64,000 nt of DNA from Acaricomes phytoseiuli DSM 14247 (lineage in GTDB: Bacteria; Actinomycetota; Actinomycetes; Actinomycetales; Micrococcaceae): contig NZ_AQXM01000064.1 in assembly GCF_000376245.1 (NCBI RefSeq), positions 62,001 to 126,000 of the forward strand, in the 5' to 3' direction. Positions 32,949 to 43,277 of this stretch are shown piece by piece. How positions within the stretch are numbered: the stretch's first letter is position 1; the number at the start of each line of letters is the position of its first letter. The position numbers were made by a program, and so were the translations under genes. The notes below the pieces were generated by a model. It ran no database searches. It saw only the letters and a list, made by a program, of their open reading frames with translations, and was not told where the DNA came from.

Positions 32949-33947
32949 CTACTCACCTGCTTCTGATGCGCGCCGGGCCCGGACCTGCTCGGCCTGCTTG
33001 ACCAGGGCCGGCTCCCTCACTCGGATCGCTGCGTACAGTGGCGCGGCGATGAAGATCGTAGTCATAGCACCGATGATGATGCCGATGAACAGCGAAAGCG
33101 AAAGATCCCGCAGAGTGCCCGCGCCGAAAAGGAACGAGCCGATGAAGAGGATCGCCCCGACCGGCAGCAGTCCGACGACCGAGGTGTTGATCGAGCGGAC
33201 CAGGGTCTGGTTGATCGCCAGGTTGACTTCAGAGGCGAAGGTACGCCGAGTCGAAGTGGAGATATCCGCGGTGTTCTCCCGGATCTTATCGAAGACGACG
33301 ACGATATCGTAGAGCGAATAACTCAAGATGGTGAGGAATCCGATGATCGCCGATGGCGTCACTTCCACCCCGGAGACCGCGTAAATACCCGCGGTCACGA
33401 CCTGCACGAACAGCATCGCCGTGATCGCCGCTGTCGACATCTTCCAGGTCCGGAAGTAGAGGGCCATCAGGATCGTCGCCAGCAGGACGAAGATCACCAA
33501 GCCGAACAGGGCCTGTCGGGTGACGTCTTCGCCCCAGGTCGGGCCGACGAAGGTTGAAGCGACTTCATTTTCCCCTACGCCGTAGGCCTGCGCTAGGGAA
33601 TCTCGGACTCTGAGGGTCTCCTCGTCACTGAGCCGCTCAGTCTGCACCTGCACTGTGTCCCCGGCGAGATTACTCACCCGGGGCGTCTGCCCGGAGACCA
33701 CCGAGGTCACCGCATCCTGGCCGACCGTGGTGTCCGTGGTCTGCGCATTGGTGATGGTGAATTCGCTGCCTCCACGGAAGTCGATTCCCAGCGCGAAACC
33801 GCCTTTGAAAACTGGCACCAGGATGGAGAGCACTACCAGGACCGCGGCGATCGCGAACCAGCTCTTGCGCCGGCCCACGAAATCGTAGGAGCGCTTGCCG
33901 GTGTACAGCTCATTGCCGAATGTCGAAAAATTGACCCACTGTGGCAT
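32949..33947 (-). CDS. secF: Protein translocase subunit SecF
   Basis: Works with SecD to use the proton gradient for late steps of Sec export. The 332-residue protein has an N-terminal helix (WFAIAAVLVVLSILVPVF), FALGIDFRGGSEFTITN, a periplasmic-side domain, and five more helices with YSLYDIVVVFDKIRENT. The start ATG overlaps the secD stop by one base (TAATG). Confidence 0.96.
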   Translation of the reverse strand: MPQWVNFSTFGNELYTGKRSYDFVGRRKSWFAIAAVLVVLSILVPVFKGGFALGIDFRGGSEFTITNAQTTDTTVGQDAVTSVVSGQTPRVSNLAGDTVQVQTERLSDEETLRVRDSLAQAYGVGENEVASTFVGPTWGEDVTRQALFGLVIFVLLATILMALYFRTWKMSTAAITAMLFVQVVTAGIYAVSGVEVTPSAIIGFLTILSYSLYDIVVVFDKIRENTADISTSTRRTFASEVNLAINQTLVRSINTSVVGLLPVGAILFIGSFLFGAGTLRDLSLSLFIGIIIGAMTTIFIAAPLYAAIRVREPALVKQAEQVRARRASEAGE

Positions 33948-35743
33948 TACTTTTCGTCCTTCGTCGAGTCTTCTACGGCGTTTTTCCCGGCAGCCTTGCC
34001 CGGAGTCTCTTCTACCGTCCCCTTTTCAGCGTCTTTTTCCCGCTGCCTTTCGGCCAGGCGGCGTTCGGCGATGGTCTGGCGCCGCTCCGCCTCGCCACGG
34101 GCACCGGTGTTCTTGACCTTCAGGGCCGGTGCGGCGCGATCTGCATCGCCTGCCTCACGGGTGCGCCCGGCACCCCGGTAGAAAGGCACCACGCCGAGGC
34201 GCTCCGGTGAGAATCCGGAGAGCCGGTGGCCCTCGGCGAAGAACTTGCGGGTTGCCAGCAGCCTCAGCATGGGGTGCGTGAACAGGAAGACCACGATCAA
34301 GTCAGCGATGGCGGTCAGACCCAGCGTAAAGGCGAAGCCCTGGACGTTGCCCACCGCGACGAAGTAGAGCACGATAGCGGCCAGCAGGTTGACCGCTTTG
34401 GAGGCGATCACGGTCCGCCGGGCGCGCTGCCAGCCGTTCTCCACGGCGGCCACCAGGCCGCGGCCTTCGCGCAGCTCATCCCTGATGCGTTCGAAATAGA
34501 CGATGAAGGAGTCCGCAGTCTGGCCGATCGCTATGATCAAGCCCGCAATACCCGCGAGAGAGAGCCGGTAGTTCTGTGTCCAGCCGAGCAGGACGATGGC
34601 CAAGTATGTCAGGATGCCTGCCACCACGAGCGAGGCCACCGTGACCAAGCCAAGGGCGCGATATTGGATCAGCGTGTAGATGACCACGAGGATCAAGCCG
34701 ATCAGGCCCGCGATCAAGCCAAGTTCGAGCTGCTGGGCACCCAACGTCGCAGAGATCTGCTCCTCACTCTGGATCTCGAAGCTGATCGGCAGGGCACCGA
34801 ATTTGAGCTGTTCGGAAAGAGCTTTAGCGGTCGTCTCAGTGAAATTACCGGTGATCTGAGAACGGCCGTCGGTGATCACAGCCTGGGATCTCGGTGCGGA
34901 AATCACCTTGCCGTCCAGCACGATGGCGAACTGGGCCCTGGGGTCGTTCGGATTCAAAGTGTAGATACCGTTGAGTCGGGTAGTCACCTCACGGAAAGTC
35001 GCGGTACCTTCAGCGTTGAAGGTGAGGTTGACGCCCCACTGATTCATGGTAGCGCCCTGGGCACCCTGGACCAAGCCGTAGCTAGATTCGCTGATCTGCT
35101 GACCGGTGACCTCCACCGGGCCCAGGATGAACTTCATCGTCCCCTCGGCATCGCAGGTGATCATCGGCTGCGAGGGGTCCTGGCCCTGTGCCGGTTCCTG
35201 GCTGCAGTCATAGCTAAGGAAATCCTTCGCCAGCTGGGGCGTCACCCAGTTGGGGTCGCTGGCATTCTGCGGCGGGCCGCTGGGCTGCGGCAGCTGGTCA
35301 TCAGGCGGCAGCTGATCCGGCGGAGTCGGCGTCGGATTGCCGATCTGGATCACCGGGCGGAAGGACATCGCCGCCGAGGCGAGAATGAGCTGGCGCTGTT
35401 CCTGCGTCGGCGTGCCGGGCAGGGCGACAACCAGGTTGTTACTGCCCTGGGTGGTGATCTGGGCTTCTGCCACGCCGGAGCCGTCCACGCGCTGGCGGAT
35501 GATGGAGACCGCCTGCTCCCGCTGCTCATCGGTGATCGTGCCGGCGCTGCCCTCGACCCTCGGCGCGAGGATCATCTGCGTTCCGCCTTCGAGATCCAGG
35601 CCAAGCTTAGGCGCCCAGCTGGCCGAGCCCCATGTAGTGCCACCAGCCAGGACGAGAGTCAGCAGCACGATGAGCGCTCCCAACCACAGCAACATCCTGC
35701 GGGCTTCGACCACCGGGCCTTTTCTCGGACCGTTGTTTGCCAT
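33947..35743 (-). CDS. secD: Protein translocase subunit SecD
   Basis: 598 residues from the ATG at 35741-35743 (MANNGPRKGPVVEARRMLLW); the longer open frame adds 37 residues that look untranslated. It has a first membrane helix, GLDLEGGTQMILAP, a large external domain, and helices with AGIAGLIIAIGQTADSFIVYFERIRDELREG. A Pro-rich insertion (TPTPPDQLPPDDQLPQPSG) lies in the external domain. The last 60 residues are very charged (ERRLAERQREKDAEK), a cytoplasmic tail longer than in E. coli. Confidence 0.95.
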   Translation of the reverse strand: MANNGPRKGPVVEARRMLLWLGALIVLLTLVLAGGTTWGSASWAPKLGLDLEGGTQMILAPRVEGSAGTITDEQREQAVSIIRQRVDGSGVAEAQITTQGSNNLVVALPGTPTQEQRQLILASAAMSFRPVIQIGNPTPTPPDQLPPDDQLPQPSGPPQNASDPNWVTPQLAKDFLSYDCSQEPAQGQDPSQPMITCDAEGTMKFILGPVEVTGQQISESSYGLVQGAQGATMNQWGVNLTFNAEGTATFREVTTRLNGIYTLNPNDPRAQFAIVLDGKVISAPRSQAVITDGRSQITGNFTETTAKALSEQLKFGALPISFEIQSEEQISATLGAQQLELGLIAGLIGLILVVIYTLIQYRALGLVTVASLVVAGILTYLAIVLLGWTQNYRLSLAGIAGLIIAIGQTADSFIVYFERIRDELREGRGLVAAVENGWQRARRTVIASKAVNLLAAIVLYFVAVGNVQGFAFTLGLTAIADLIVVFLFTHPMLRLLATRKFFAEGHRLSGFSPERLGVVPFYRGAGRTREAGDADRAAPALKVKNTGARGEAERRQTIAERRLAERQREKDAEKGTVEETPGKAAGKNAVEDSTKDEK

Positions 35744-35840
35744 ATGCGTTCTCGGGGCTTTCTCTCGAGGGCTCCCCGGCTCACACCGGATGACCCGCAG
35801 ACGTCCCGGCGCGGGGCTAGCGCCGGAAGGGACATGAGAA

Positions 35841-35867
35841 CGCCGCCTCATCAAAGACTAGGCGGCG
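35841..35867 (-). terminator. Hairpin in the yajC-secD spacer
   Basis: CGCCGCCT (35841-35848) and AGGCGGCG (35860-35867) pair perfectly over an 11-base loop between yajC and secD. It has no U tract. It may be a partial terminator or an mRNA processing or stability element setting the YajC:SecD ratio. Confidence 0.45.
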
Positions 35868-35883
35868 CCTCCTTCAAGGCATA

Positions 35884-36315
35884 TTACTGCTCTCGGCCGC
35901 GATTTTCCTTATCGTCGTGGACCTGGGACTCCTCCGCGCTTCCTTCGGCAGGGCTCGCAGTGCCGCGATCCGGCCTGCCGGCGTCAGCGGAACCGGTGAA
36001 ATCTGTCAGCGAGGAAGCATCGTCTGGGACCACGGGGGCCGGCTCGGTGCTGTCCGCCGACTCAATGACCTTGGTGACCGCCTGGCGGTGCACCGTGGCG
36101 TTGTTGCCCGGGGACAGTTCCAGGACCACCTGGTTCTCAGCATCGTCGATCGACACGACCCGGCCAAAGAGCCCAAAGCTCGTCATGACATCCACACCAG
36201 GCTGCACCTTAGTCTGCAGCTCAGTCATAGTCTTCTGCTGTTGCCGACTACGGCGGAACATCAGCATGGCGAGCACCGCGATGAGCAGGAGGGGAAGGAG
36301 GAGCGACACGTCCAC
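35884..36315 (-). CDS. yajC: Preprotein translocase accessory subunit YajC
   Basis: 143 residues: an N-terminal helix (LLLPLLLIAVLAMLMFRRSRQQQK), the conserved ELQTKVQPGVDVMTSFGLFGRVVSIDD core, then an acidic, disordered C-terminal extension of about 50 residues. YajC is a small partner of SecDF. It is the promoter-proximal gene of yajC-secD-secF. Confidence 0.93.
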   Translation of the reverse strand: MDVSLLLPLLLIAVLAMLMFRRSRQQQKTMTELQTKVQPGVDVMTSFGLFGRVVSIDDAENQVVLELSPGNNATVHRQAVTKVIESADSTEPAPVVPDDASSLTDFTGSADAGRPDRGTASPAEGSAEESQVHDDKENRGREQ

Positions 36316-36396
36316 TACAAAATCCGTTCTAGAAGCTGTCAGGGTCTTTGCCGGGGTCTCCCGGAAAGAGCATTCCTATAGTGTACGCGAGACTGC

Positions 36397-37536
36397 TCAG
36401 CGACCCCATTCTTCTTCTCCAGTCCAGAACTCCGCAGTGTCGTCGCCGGCACGATCCTCGCCGAAGAACGGCAGGTTCTGGGCCGAAGTGCCGGTTGTCG
36501 GACGCGCCAAGCCCAGGTGATCCCAGGCCGCGGGCATCGCGATGCGCCCCCGCGGAGTCCGGCCCAGCAGCCCTTCGCGGACCAGGAAGGGCTCGGCGAC
36601 GGTCTCCACCGTCTCGGGCTCCTCACCGACGGCGATCGCGAGGGTGGACAGGCCTACCGGGCCGCCGTCGAACTTCTCCACGAGCGCACGAAGCACGGAG
36701 CGATCCAGCCGGTCCAGCCCGCGGGCATCCACTTCATACATATCCAGAGCAGCGGCTGCGGCCCGGGCATCGATGTGGTCGATGCCGTGCACCAGAGCCC
36801 AATCCCGAACCCGACGCAAAAGGCGGTTGGCGATACGTGGGGTGCCCCGGGAGCGGCCTGCGATCTCAGTGAATCCCTCATTGCTCAGTCTGAGCTCCAA
36901 CAGCCCCGCGGAGCGACGCAGCACGGATTCCAGCTCAGCTACCGAATAGAACTCGAGATGACCGGTGAAGCCGAACCGGTCTCGCAGCGGCCCCGGCAGA
37001 AGACCTGCCCTGGTGGTCGCCCCGACGAGAGTGAAGGACGGCAGGTCGAGCGGGATGGCCGTCGCCCCTGCACCTTTGCCGACCACGATGTCCACCCGGA
37101 AGTCCTCCATCGCAAGGTAAAGCATCTCCTCGGCTGGGCGAGACATCCGGTGGATCTCATCGAGGAAGAGGACTTCGCCTTCGGTCAGCGAGGAAAGGAT
37201 CGCGGCCAAATCTCCGGCGTGCTGGATGGCCGGCCCGGAACTGATCCGCAACGGTGCGTTCATCTCAGCGGCGACGATCATGGCCAGCGTGGTTTTTCCG
37301 AGCCCTGGTGGCCCGGAAAGCAGTACGTGGTCGGCGGTGCGGCCCCGGATCCGGGAGGCTTCCAGTACCAGGGAGAGCTGCTGACGCACACGCTGCTGGC
37401 CGACAAAATCATCCAGATTCCGGGGACGGAGCGCTGCTTCGAGCGCGCGTTCCTCGGTTTCGGTGCCAGCGGGGACAACCGGGGAGACCAGTTCCCGCGA
37501 TTCGTCGGGAGCGGGCTGACGCTTCGGCTCAGCCAC
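36397..37536 (-). CDS. ruvB: Holliday junction branch migration helicase RuvB
   Basis: Hexameric AAA+ motor of RuvAB. The 379 residues have Walker A GPPGLGKT (75-82), Walker [10 protein letters not shown], sensor GATTRAGLL with the following arginine-finger region PLRDRFGF, and a winged-helix C-terminus ([23 protein letters not shown]). The tail after residue 350 is an extra acidic stretch. It overlaps ruvA by 8 nt. Confidence 0.97.
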   Translation of the reverse strand: MAEPKRQPAPDESRELVSPVVPAGTETEERALEAALRPRNLDDFVGQQRVRQQLSLVLEASRIRGRTADHVLLSGPPGLGKTTLAMIVAAEMNAPLRISSGPAIQHAGDLAAILSSLTEGEVLFLDEIHRMSRPAEEMLYLAMEDFRVDIVVGKGAGATAIPLDLPSFTLVGATTRAGLLPGPLRDRFGFTGHLEFYSVAELESVLRRSAGLLELRLSNEGFTEIAGRSRGTPRIANRLLRRVRDWALVHGIDHIDARAAAAALDMYEVDARGLDRLDRSVLRALVEKFDGGPVGLSTLAIAVGEEPETVETVAEPFLVREGLLGRTPRGRIAMPAAWDHLGLARPTTGTSAQNLPFFGEDRAGDDTAEFWTGEEEWGR

Positions 37537-38173
37537 GCTGCCCTGCTCTCAGACCGGCGCCCTTCTTCCCGCCGTCCTGGCCTAGCCAGGAAAGCGTAGC
37601 CCGCAGGATCTGACCTACATCACCGTGTTTGAGCATCTCCTCTTGATCTGCTGTGGCGCGGTCGATACTGTTCTGCGCGTCCTTCTCGCTCCAGCCCAGG
37701 CTGATCATCGCCGCGACGACCTGCGGCCGCCACTCCGGGGCGGTTGCTGCAGCCCCGGCTGCCGGAACCTGCATCGGCTGCAGTTTGCCCGCAAGCTCGA
37801 GCACAATGCGCCCCGCGACCTTGGGGCCGACGCCGGGCACCTTGGTGAAAGCTTTCTCGTCCCCCGTGCTGGCCGCTACGCGAACGGCCTCCGGTTCGAG
37901 CACCGCGAGGACCGCGAGAGCCAGCCGCGGGCCGATGCCACTGACGGTCAGCAGCGCGTCGAAGACCTCGAGCTCATCCGCTGAGGCGAATCCGTACAGC
38001 GTCAGCGAATCCTCGCGGACAATCAGCGTGGTGGTCAGTAGCGCAGTTTCGCCCTGGCGCAGGCCCGTCAAAGTCTTGGGTGTGGCCTGAACCAGGAAAC
38101 CGACACCGCCGACTTCGATCACCACCTGAGCCAGGCCCAGCTGAGCTACAGTGCCGCGAAGCGAATTGATCAT
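37529..38173 (-). CDS. ruvA: Holliday junction branch migration protein RuvA
   Basis: Tetrameric junction-binding partner of RuvB. The 214 residues show the N-terminal OB domain ([32 protein letters not shown]), two helix-hairpin-helix motifs ([39 protein letters not shown]) and the C-terminal RuvB-binding helices ([20 protein letters not shown]). Complete and typical. Confidence 0.96.
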   Translation of the reverse strand: MINSLRGTVAQLGLAQVVIEVGGVGFLVQATPKTLTGLRQGETALLTTTLIVREDSLTLYGFASADELEVFDALLTVSGIGPRLALAVLAVLEPEAVRVAASTGDEKAFTKVPGVGPKVAGRIVLELAGKLQPMQVPAAGAAATAPEWRPQVVAAMISLGWSEKDAQNSIDRATADQEEMLKHGDVGQILRATLSWLGQDGGKKGAGLRAGQRG

Positions 38174-38293
38174 CTGCCTACCTCGTCAAGTGGTCAGAGC
38201 ACCGTCAAGCGCAGCAGCGCGAATCCAGAAGCTCTAGAACATATCTACGAATAGCCTAACCGGCTGATCCGCCAGCATCGTGCACGACGCGCC

Positions 38294-38932
38294 TCAGCGC
38301 CATTGCCGGCTGGAGCGCTCCTGGTTCTTCCGTGCCTTGGCTTCCGCTTCAAGCCATAGCTTCCGAGCCGGAGTCATCAACTCCCCACTCCTCGCCCCAC
38401 GCTGACCGGGGGTCCCTGCGCTTCCCGTCTCCCCCAGCGCGGCAGCCGCCGCGCCGATGCCACCTCGCCAGGAGTGCGTGATCGCCAGGGCCAGGGCGTC
38501 AGCGGCGTCAGCGGGCTGCGGAAGGGAATCCAGACGCAGAATCCTGGCGACCATGGTGGCCACCGCAGTTTTATCCGCCCGGCCGTTACCCGTCACTGCG
38601 GCCTTGATCTCACTCGGGGTATGCAGGGCCACCGGGATCCGATGACGCGCCGCCGCCGCCATCACAATGCCGGAGACCTGGGCCACCCCCATCACTGTGG
38701 AGAGATTTGTCTGCGAGAAAACCCGCTCCACAGCCAGGACTTCCGGCTGATATCGCTCCAGCCAGCGGTCCGTTGCTTCGGCAATCACGAATAGACGTTC
38801 CGCAAGCGGTTGACCGGAGGAGCTGCCTACCACGTCCACCGCGACCAGATCGACCCTCCGGCTCGCCGCGGAATCCACCACTCCGAAACCGCAGCGGGTC
38901 AGCCCCGGGTCGATGCCGAAGACACGCACCAC
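38294..38932 (-). CDS. ruvC: Crossover junction endodeoxyribonuclease RuvC
   Basis: Cuts Holliday junctions. The 212 residues begin [20 protein letters not shown] with the first catalytic Asp at residue 8; later acidic positions lie in [20 protein letters not shown] and [17 protein letters not shown] basic C-terminal extension of about 40 residues ([20 protein letters not shown]) exceeds the E. coli form. It sits 26 nt downstream of yebC. Confidence 0.95.
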   Translation of the reverse strand: MVRVFGIDPGLTRCGFGVVDSAASRRVDLVAVDVVGSSSGQPLAERLFVIAEATDRWLERYQPEVLAVERVFSQTNLSTVMGVAQVSGIVMAAAARHRIPVALHTPSEIKAAVTGNGRADKTAVATMVARILRLDSLPQPADAADALALAITHSWRGGIGAAAAALGETGSAGTPGQRGARSGELMTPARKLWLEAEAKARKNQERSSRQWR

Positions 38933-38958
38933 TCAGCCACCTTCACCATGTTCAGTGT

Positions 38959-39741
38959 TCAGTCCTCTTCAAGCTGCGCCATGACCTCGGCGCTCATATC
39001 GGCGTTGGAGTAGACGTTCTGCACATCATCGAGATCTTCGAGTGCATCGTAGATACGCACGAATTTCTTGGCGTTCTCGGTCTCCAGCTGCACATGCATC
39101 GATGGGACGAAACCTGCTTCATCGTTGTCGTACTCCAGGCCGGCTTCATTGAGCGCGGTGCGGATCTCCGGCAGATCCTTCGGATCGCTGATCACCGTGA
39201 AGTTCTCGCCCTCTTCTTTGACCTCTTCGGCACCGGCGTCCAGCACGGCCATCAGCAGGTCGTCCTCGGTGAGGACGCTTTCCGAACCCGCCTCGGCCCC
39301 TTGGGCCTTGGGCACGGAGACGATGCCTTTGCGGGTGAAGAGATAGCTCACGGATCCGGGATCAGCCATCGTGCCGCCATTGCGGCCCACCGCCAGGCGG
39401 ACATCCGAGGCCGCCCGGTTCTTATTGTCCGTCAGACACTCGATCAGCAGCGCGGTGCCCTGGGGCCCGTAGCCTTCGTACATGATGGTCTGATAATCGA
39501 CGGCTTCGCCGAGCTGACCGGAGCCGCGTTTGACGGCGCGGTCGATATTGTCATTAGGCACCGAGGTCTTCTTGGCCTTGGTGATCGCGAGTTCCAGCGC
39601 CGGATTTCCGGCCACATCCGGACCGCCGATCCGGGCGGCGACCTCAATGTTTTTGATCAGCTTCGCGAACGACTTGGCACGTCGGGCGTCGATGACCGCC
39701 TTTTTGTGCTTGGTAGTAGCCCATTTGGAGTGACCGGACAT
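38959..39741 (-). CDS. yebC: YebC/PmpR family DNA-binding regulator
   Basis: 260 residues starting [37 protein letters not shown], the family signature. It has the [34 protein letters not shown] core and an acidic end. YebC proteins are described as transcription regulators and, more recently, as factors that help translate proline-rich stretches. The place before ruvCAB is the standard one. Confidence 0.95.
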   Translation of the reverse strand: MSGHSKWATTKHKKAVIDARRAKSFAKLIKNIEVAARIGGPDVAGNPALELAITKAKKTSVPNDNIDRAVKRGSGQLGEAVDYQTIMYEGYGPQGTALLIECLTDNKNRAASDVRLAVGRNGGTMADPGSVSYLFTRKGIVSVPKAQGAEAGSESVLTEDDLLMAVLDAGAEEVKEEGENFTVISDPKDLPEIRTALNEAGLEYDNDEAGFVPSMHVQLETENAKKFVRIYDALEDLDDVQNVYSNADMSAEVMAQLEED

Positions 39742-39770
39742 GCTTTGCGCTTCTTTCTGCTGGCTTCTAT

Positions 39771-40421
39771 CTAGAGTTCTTGCTTCATCATCCGCACGAA
39801 AAGCTCATGCACCCGGGGCTCCGCCGCTACACCATCGGCTCCGGTGGCTTCCGGGTGGAACGAGGTCGCTAGGAGGTTCCCCGAGCGCACCGCAACCGCG
39901 CGGTTCGCTCCTTCAATCCTAACCTCGGCCAGGGTTTCCACCCCGGAACCCACTCGTTCGGCCCAGGGAGCCCGGATGAAAACCGCGTGCACAGGGCGCT
40001 GCGGCGCGCTGATCCCGGTGAACCGCACCGCAGTCTCGAAGGACTCGCGCTGCCGCCCGAAGGCATTGCGCCGCACCGCGATATCCAGACCGCCCAGCGT
40101 GCGCTGCGGCGCGCCCGAACCGTCAAGCGCCGGGTCCAGAACTTTATCCGCCAACAGGATCATGCCCGCGCAGGAGCCGTACACAGCCTTGCCCGAGCGG
40201 ATGAAGTCCCGCAGCGGCTGCTCCAGCTCGAACGCCCGGATCAGTCGATCCATAGCAGTTGATTCACCGCCCGGTATGGTCAGCCCGGCCAGGCCATCTA
40301 GCTCGCTCGCCCGACGCACCGGGCGGGCCATCACCCCGCAGGCCCGCAACACCTGGAGATGCTCCTGGGTATCGCCCTGCAAGGCCAGTACCCCGGCGGT
40401 CAGAGTCGTGGTGGAGATCAT
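39771..40421 (-). CDS. pdxT: PLP synthase glutaminase subunit PdxT
   Basis: Class I glutaminase that passes ammonia to PdxS for pyridoxal 5'-phosphate synthesis. The 216-residue protein has [12 protein letters not shown], the oxyanion segment [11 protein letters not shown], the nucleophile Cys84 in [12 protein letters not shown], and the catalytic His-Glu in TSFHPE. Its partner pdxS, normally next door, is about 8 kb away here with an accessory block between. I find no copy of the pdxS operator before pdxT, so the two genes must now be transcribed separately. Confidence 0.95.
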   Translation of the reverse strand: MISTTTLTAGVLALQGDTQEHLQVLRACGVMARPVRRASELDGLAGLTIPGGESTAMDRLIRAFELEQPLRDFIRSGKAVYGSCAGMILLADKVLDPALDGSGAPQRTLGGLDIAVRRNAFGRQRESFETAVRFTGISAPQRPVHAVFIRAPWAERVGSGVETLAEVRIEGANRAVAVRSGNLLATSFHPEATGADGVAAEPRVHELFVRMMKQEL

Positions 40422-40567
40422 CAGGCCATCATAGGTCCTGGCAGCGACAGGCAGACCCGATACTGTCTTATACCTGCTTATGCCCTATTGCGCCCTGTCA
40501 TGCACTCGACTCGGGGTCACAACAAGTACCATTGAGGCTGGACTTTTCTTCGATGTGAGGGTGACGT

Positions 40568-43252
40568 ATGTGCGGAATCGCCGGGTACTACGGCTATGAA
40601 GCGGACGAGGCGATGCTCAGCACGATGAGCGAGACCATCGCTCATCGCGGCCCGGACGGTGAAGGCTACTTCACGGACGGCCTGGTGGGCTTCGCGCACC
40701 GCCGCCTGGCTTTTATCGACCTGGAGCACGGCCCGCAGCCCATGATCAGCCAAGACGGCAAGACCGTGCTGATCTATAACGGCGAGGTCTACAACTACCT
40801 TGACCTGCGCACCGAGCTGGAGGCTCTGGGCCGCACTTTCGTCACGAATTCCGATACCGAAGTGGTACTCCAGGCCTATGAGCAGTGGGGCACCGAGGCT
40901 TTCGACCGTTTCAACGGCATGTTCGGCCTGGCGATCTACGATGCCGAGCAGCAGCGGCTGGTCCTGGCTCGCGATCACTTCGGCATTAAGCCGTTGTACT
41001 TCGCTCCGCTGTCCGCCGAGCAGACCGGCACGGGCAAACCAGGCTTGCTCTTCGGCTGCGAGATCAAACCGATCCTGGCGGCCGAGAAGATTGATAAGAA
41101 GGTCAACGAACGGATCCTCTACCGGTACTTGCAGTTCCGAATCCACGATGAAGAGGCCGCGACGTTCTTCGAGGGCATCGATAAGCTCATGCCCGGCCAG
41201 ATGCTGGTCCTGGATACAACGACCGGCGATTACGCACTCAGCATGTTCACCCGTTTTCCGGAGGAGCTGAGGGAGCTCTCCGCCATCGACACCCCGTACT
41301 CCCGCGAAATCATCGAAGAGTACCGGCAGCGCTTCACCGAAGGCGTACGGCTGCGCCTGCAGTCCGAGGTGCCCATCGGCAGCGCGCTCTCCGGCGGTCT
41401 GGATTCTTCCGCGGTGGTCGTCACCATCAATAAGCTCATGGCGGAGCATGCCGCGGCGACGGACTCCCTCGGCAGCAGCCAGCAGACCTTCACCGCGATC
41501 TTCCCGAACTCCATCAACGATGAAGAGAAGTACGCCGACGCGGTTCTTGAGATCTGCAAGGGCAATGTCACGAGCCATAAGATCCTACCGACGGCCGAAG
41601 AGTTCGCCGAGGATCTAGAAGACTTCGTGCGGACTCAGGAAGAGCCGATCATCTCCTCCGGCCCGTACGCCCAGTACCGGGTGATGCAGGAGGCCTCCAA
41701 ACACGTTAAGGCGCTGCTGGATGGCCAGGGCGCCGATGAGATGATGGCCGGTTACATCCCCTATTACTTCGCGTACCTGAGGCAGCTGAAGAAGAACGGG
41801 CAGTTCGGCAAACTGGCTAAAGAACTGCTCTCCAGTACGGATATCCTGTTCCGTCTGGTCCGCTTCCGGCTCTTCGGAATGCTGACGTTCCGTAAGGAGA
41901 CCGGGATCACCGAGCTACTGGATCCGCAGTTCCGGCGCGAGCATAAAACCGAGCGCTTCAGCACCATCCCGGACAACCTCAAGCTGCGGCTTATCGACGA
42001 TATCTTCCATAAGTCGCTGCCCTCAGTGCTGCGTTACGAGGATAAGAACACGATGCGCTTCTCCTTGGAAGGGCGCGTTCCGTTCCTGGACAAGGACGTG
42101 GTGAAGTACCTTTTCAGCCTCTCCGATGAGTCGATCATCAAGGGCGGCTGGAACAAGCGGATCCTGCGTGACGCCACCCGAGGCCTGCTGCCGCCGATGA
42201 TCTCCAACCGGCGGAACAAGATCGGCTTCACCACGCCTGAGGCCGAATGGTTCCTGAAGATGCAGGAGAAGATCTACGAGATCTTCATGTCCGCGGCCTT
42301 CGAAGGCCGGAAGTACTGGAACAAAGACGAAGTGATCGCGGCCTTCGAACGGTACACCTCGGGCAATCACAGCGGCTCCACGATGGTGTTCTGGCGATTG
42401 CTGAACACCGAGCTGTGGTTGCGGGAATTCATCGACGCCCCGCAGGACACCGAGGCAGAGCTTCCCGTAAAAAGCGATTACGAGCCCAATGCGGGTAAGG
42501 ATCTGGATATTTCGGTGCCGGAGGACGGCGGGCGCAGTTACCGACGCTACCCGATCCGCACCGAGGTCTTCTACCGGCAGACCGATCTGGATCCGGCGAT
42601 CCTCAGCTACGTGCAGCGCTTCGCAGATGGTTTGCCGGGCGCCGGCGCCGAGCATCGGCAGGCTACCGCGGATAAGCCCTGGTACCTTTTCGTCTCCGAG
42701 AAGATCGTCGCGATGACCCAGGGCCGCTCGATTCCGGTCTGGGACATCAAGGTCTCCCCTGCGGCCCGGCTGCTCAGCCGGTTCGTGATGAAGAACCCGG
42801 GTGGCATCGGCCTGGCCAGCCCGTGGTCGATGCAGCTGGCCATCGACGAGGTCGGCCTGCCCCGGATCCTCTGGGCGTCTTTACGTTCCGTGATCGGTAA
42901 ACTCCAAGGCAAGAACGGGGTCTTCTACGAGGTCGTAGGACATGACATCAACGCCATCGACGGTGCCGCAGCGTACCAGGTGGGCACCTCAGTTCATTCG
43001 GTGAAGTACGCGCCGAAGGATCCGGACGGGGTGGCCCGCAGGCTCAGCGCCAAGGTCCGCGCCGCCCTGCCGGCTGAGCTCGCCGCGAACTTCGGCGGAA
43101 CCGCGATCATGGACGCCAATGACCTCGGCGTCGTCGCCCTCGGCCACGATACCGACCTAGAAAAAGCAGCATTGGAAGGCATCTTCCGGGATAACCCGCA
43201 GGGTCAGAGCACCGAGACCACGCCGATGTCGGTGGTCTTCCGGCAGAGCTGA
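40568..43252 (+). CDS. asnB: Fusion: glutamine-hydrolysing asparagine synthetase plus CofE-like gamma-glutamyl ligase domain
   Basis: An uninterrupted 894-residue frame with GAGGG before the ATG. Residues 1-about 200 are a class II glutaminase (Cys2 in MCGIAGYYG; IAHRGPDGEG; YNGEVYNYLDLR). About 230-625 form the synthetase domain with the ATP loop SGGLDSS (275-281), LDGQGADEMMAGY and SLEGRVPFLDKD. Family members normally end near here. After a linker, residues about 660-885 match the COG1478 family, annotated F420-0:gamma-glutamyl ligase: YLFVSEKIVAMTQGR (706-720), GIGLASPWSMQLAIDEVG (746-763) and MDANDLGVVALGHD (848-861). The first half would make amides from glutamine nitrogen; the second belongs to NTP-using ligases that add gamma-glutamyl groups. 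The real substrate is unknown. A strong terminator follows, then ggt. Confidence 0.88.
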   Translation: MCGIAGYYGYEADEAMLSTMSETIAHRGPDGEGYFTDGLVGFAHRRLAFIDLEHGPQPMISQDGKTVLIYNGEVYNYLDLRTELEALGRTFVTNSDTEVVLQAYEQWGTEAFDRFNGMFGLAIYDAEQQRLVLARDHFGIKPLYFAPLSAEQTGTGKPGLLFGCEIKPILAAEKIDKKVNERILYRYLQFRIHDEEAATFFEGIDKLMPGQMLVLDTTTGDYALSMFTRFPEELRELSAIDTPYSREIIEEYRQRFTEGVRLRLQSEVPIGSALSGGLDSSAVVVTINKLMAEHAAATDSLGSSQQTFTAIFPNSINDEEKYADAVLEICKGNVTSHKILPTAEEFAEDLEDFVRTQEEPIISSGPYAQYRVMQEASKHVKALLDGQGADEMMAGYIPYYFAYLRQLKKNGQFGKLAKELLSSTDILFRLVRFRLFGMLTFRKETGITELLDPQFRREHKTERFSTIPDNLKLRLIDDIFHKSLPSVLRYEDKNTMRFSLEGRVPFLDKDVVKYLFSLSDESIIKGGWNKRILRDATRGLLPPMISNRRNKIGFTTPEAEWFLKMQEKIYEIFMSAAFEGRKYWNKDEVIAAFERYTSGNHSGSTMVFWRLLNTELWLREFIDAPQDTEAELPVKSDYEPNAGKDLDISVPEDGGRSYRRYPIRTEVFYRQTDLDPAILSYVQRFADGLPGAGAEHRQATADKPWYLFVSEKIVAMTQGRSIPVWDIKVSPAARLLSRFVMKNPGGIGLASPWSMQLAIDEVGLPRILWASLRSVIGKLQGKNGVFYEVVGHDINAIDGAAAYQVGTSVHSVKYAPKDPDGVARRLSAKVRAALPAELAANFGGTAIMDANDLGVVALGHDTDLEKAALEGIFRDNPQGQSTETTPMSVVFRQS

Positions 43253-43277
43253 TCCCGGATAACCCGGATCACGCAGG

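Noticed and set aside
34226-36520. 764-codon plus-strand open frame across secD and yajC
   Set aside because: Antisense to well-defined secD and yajC, with no domain signature and no ribosome site.
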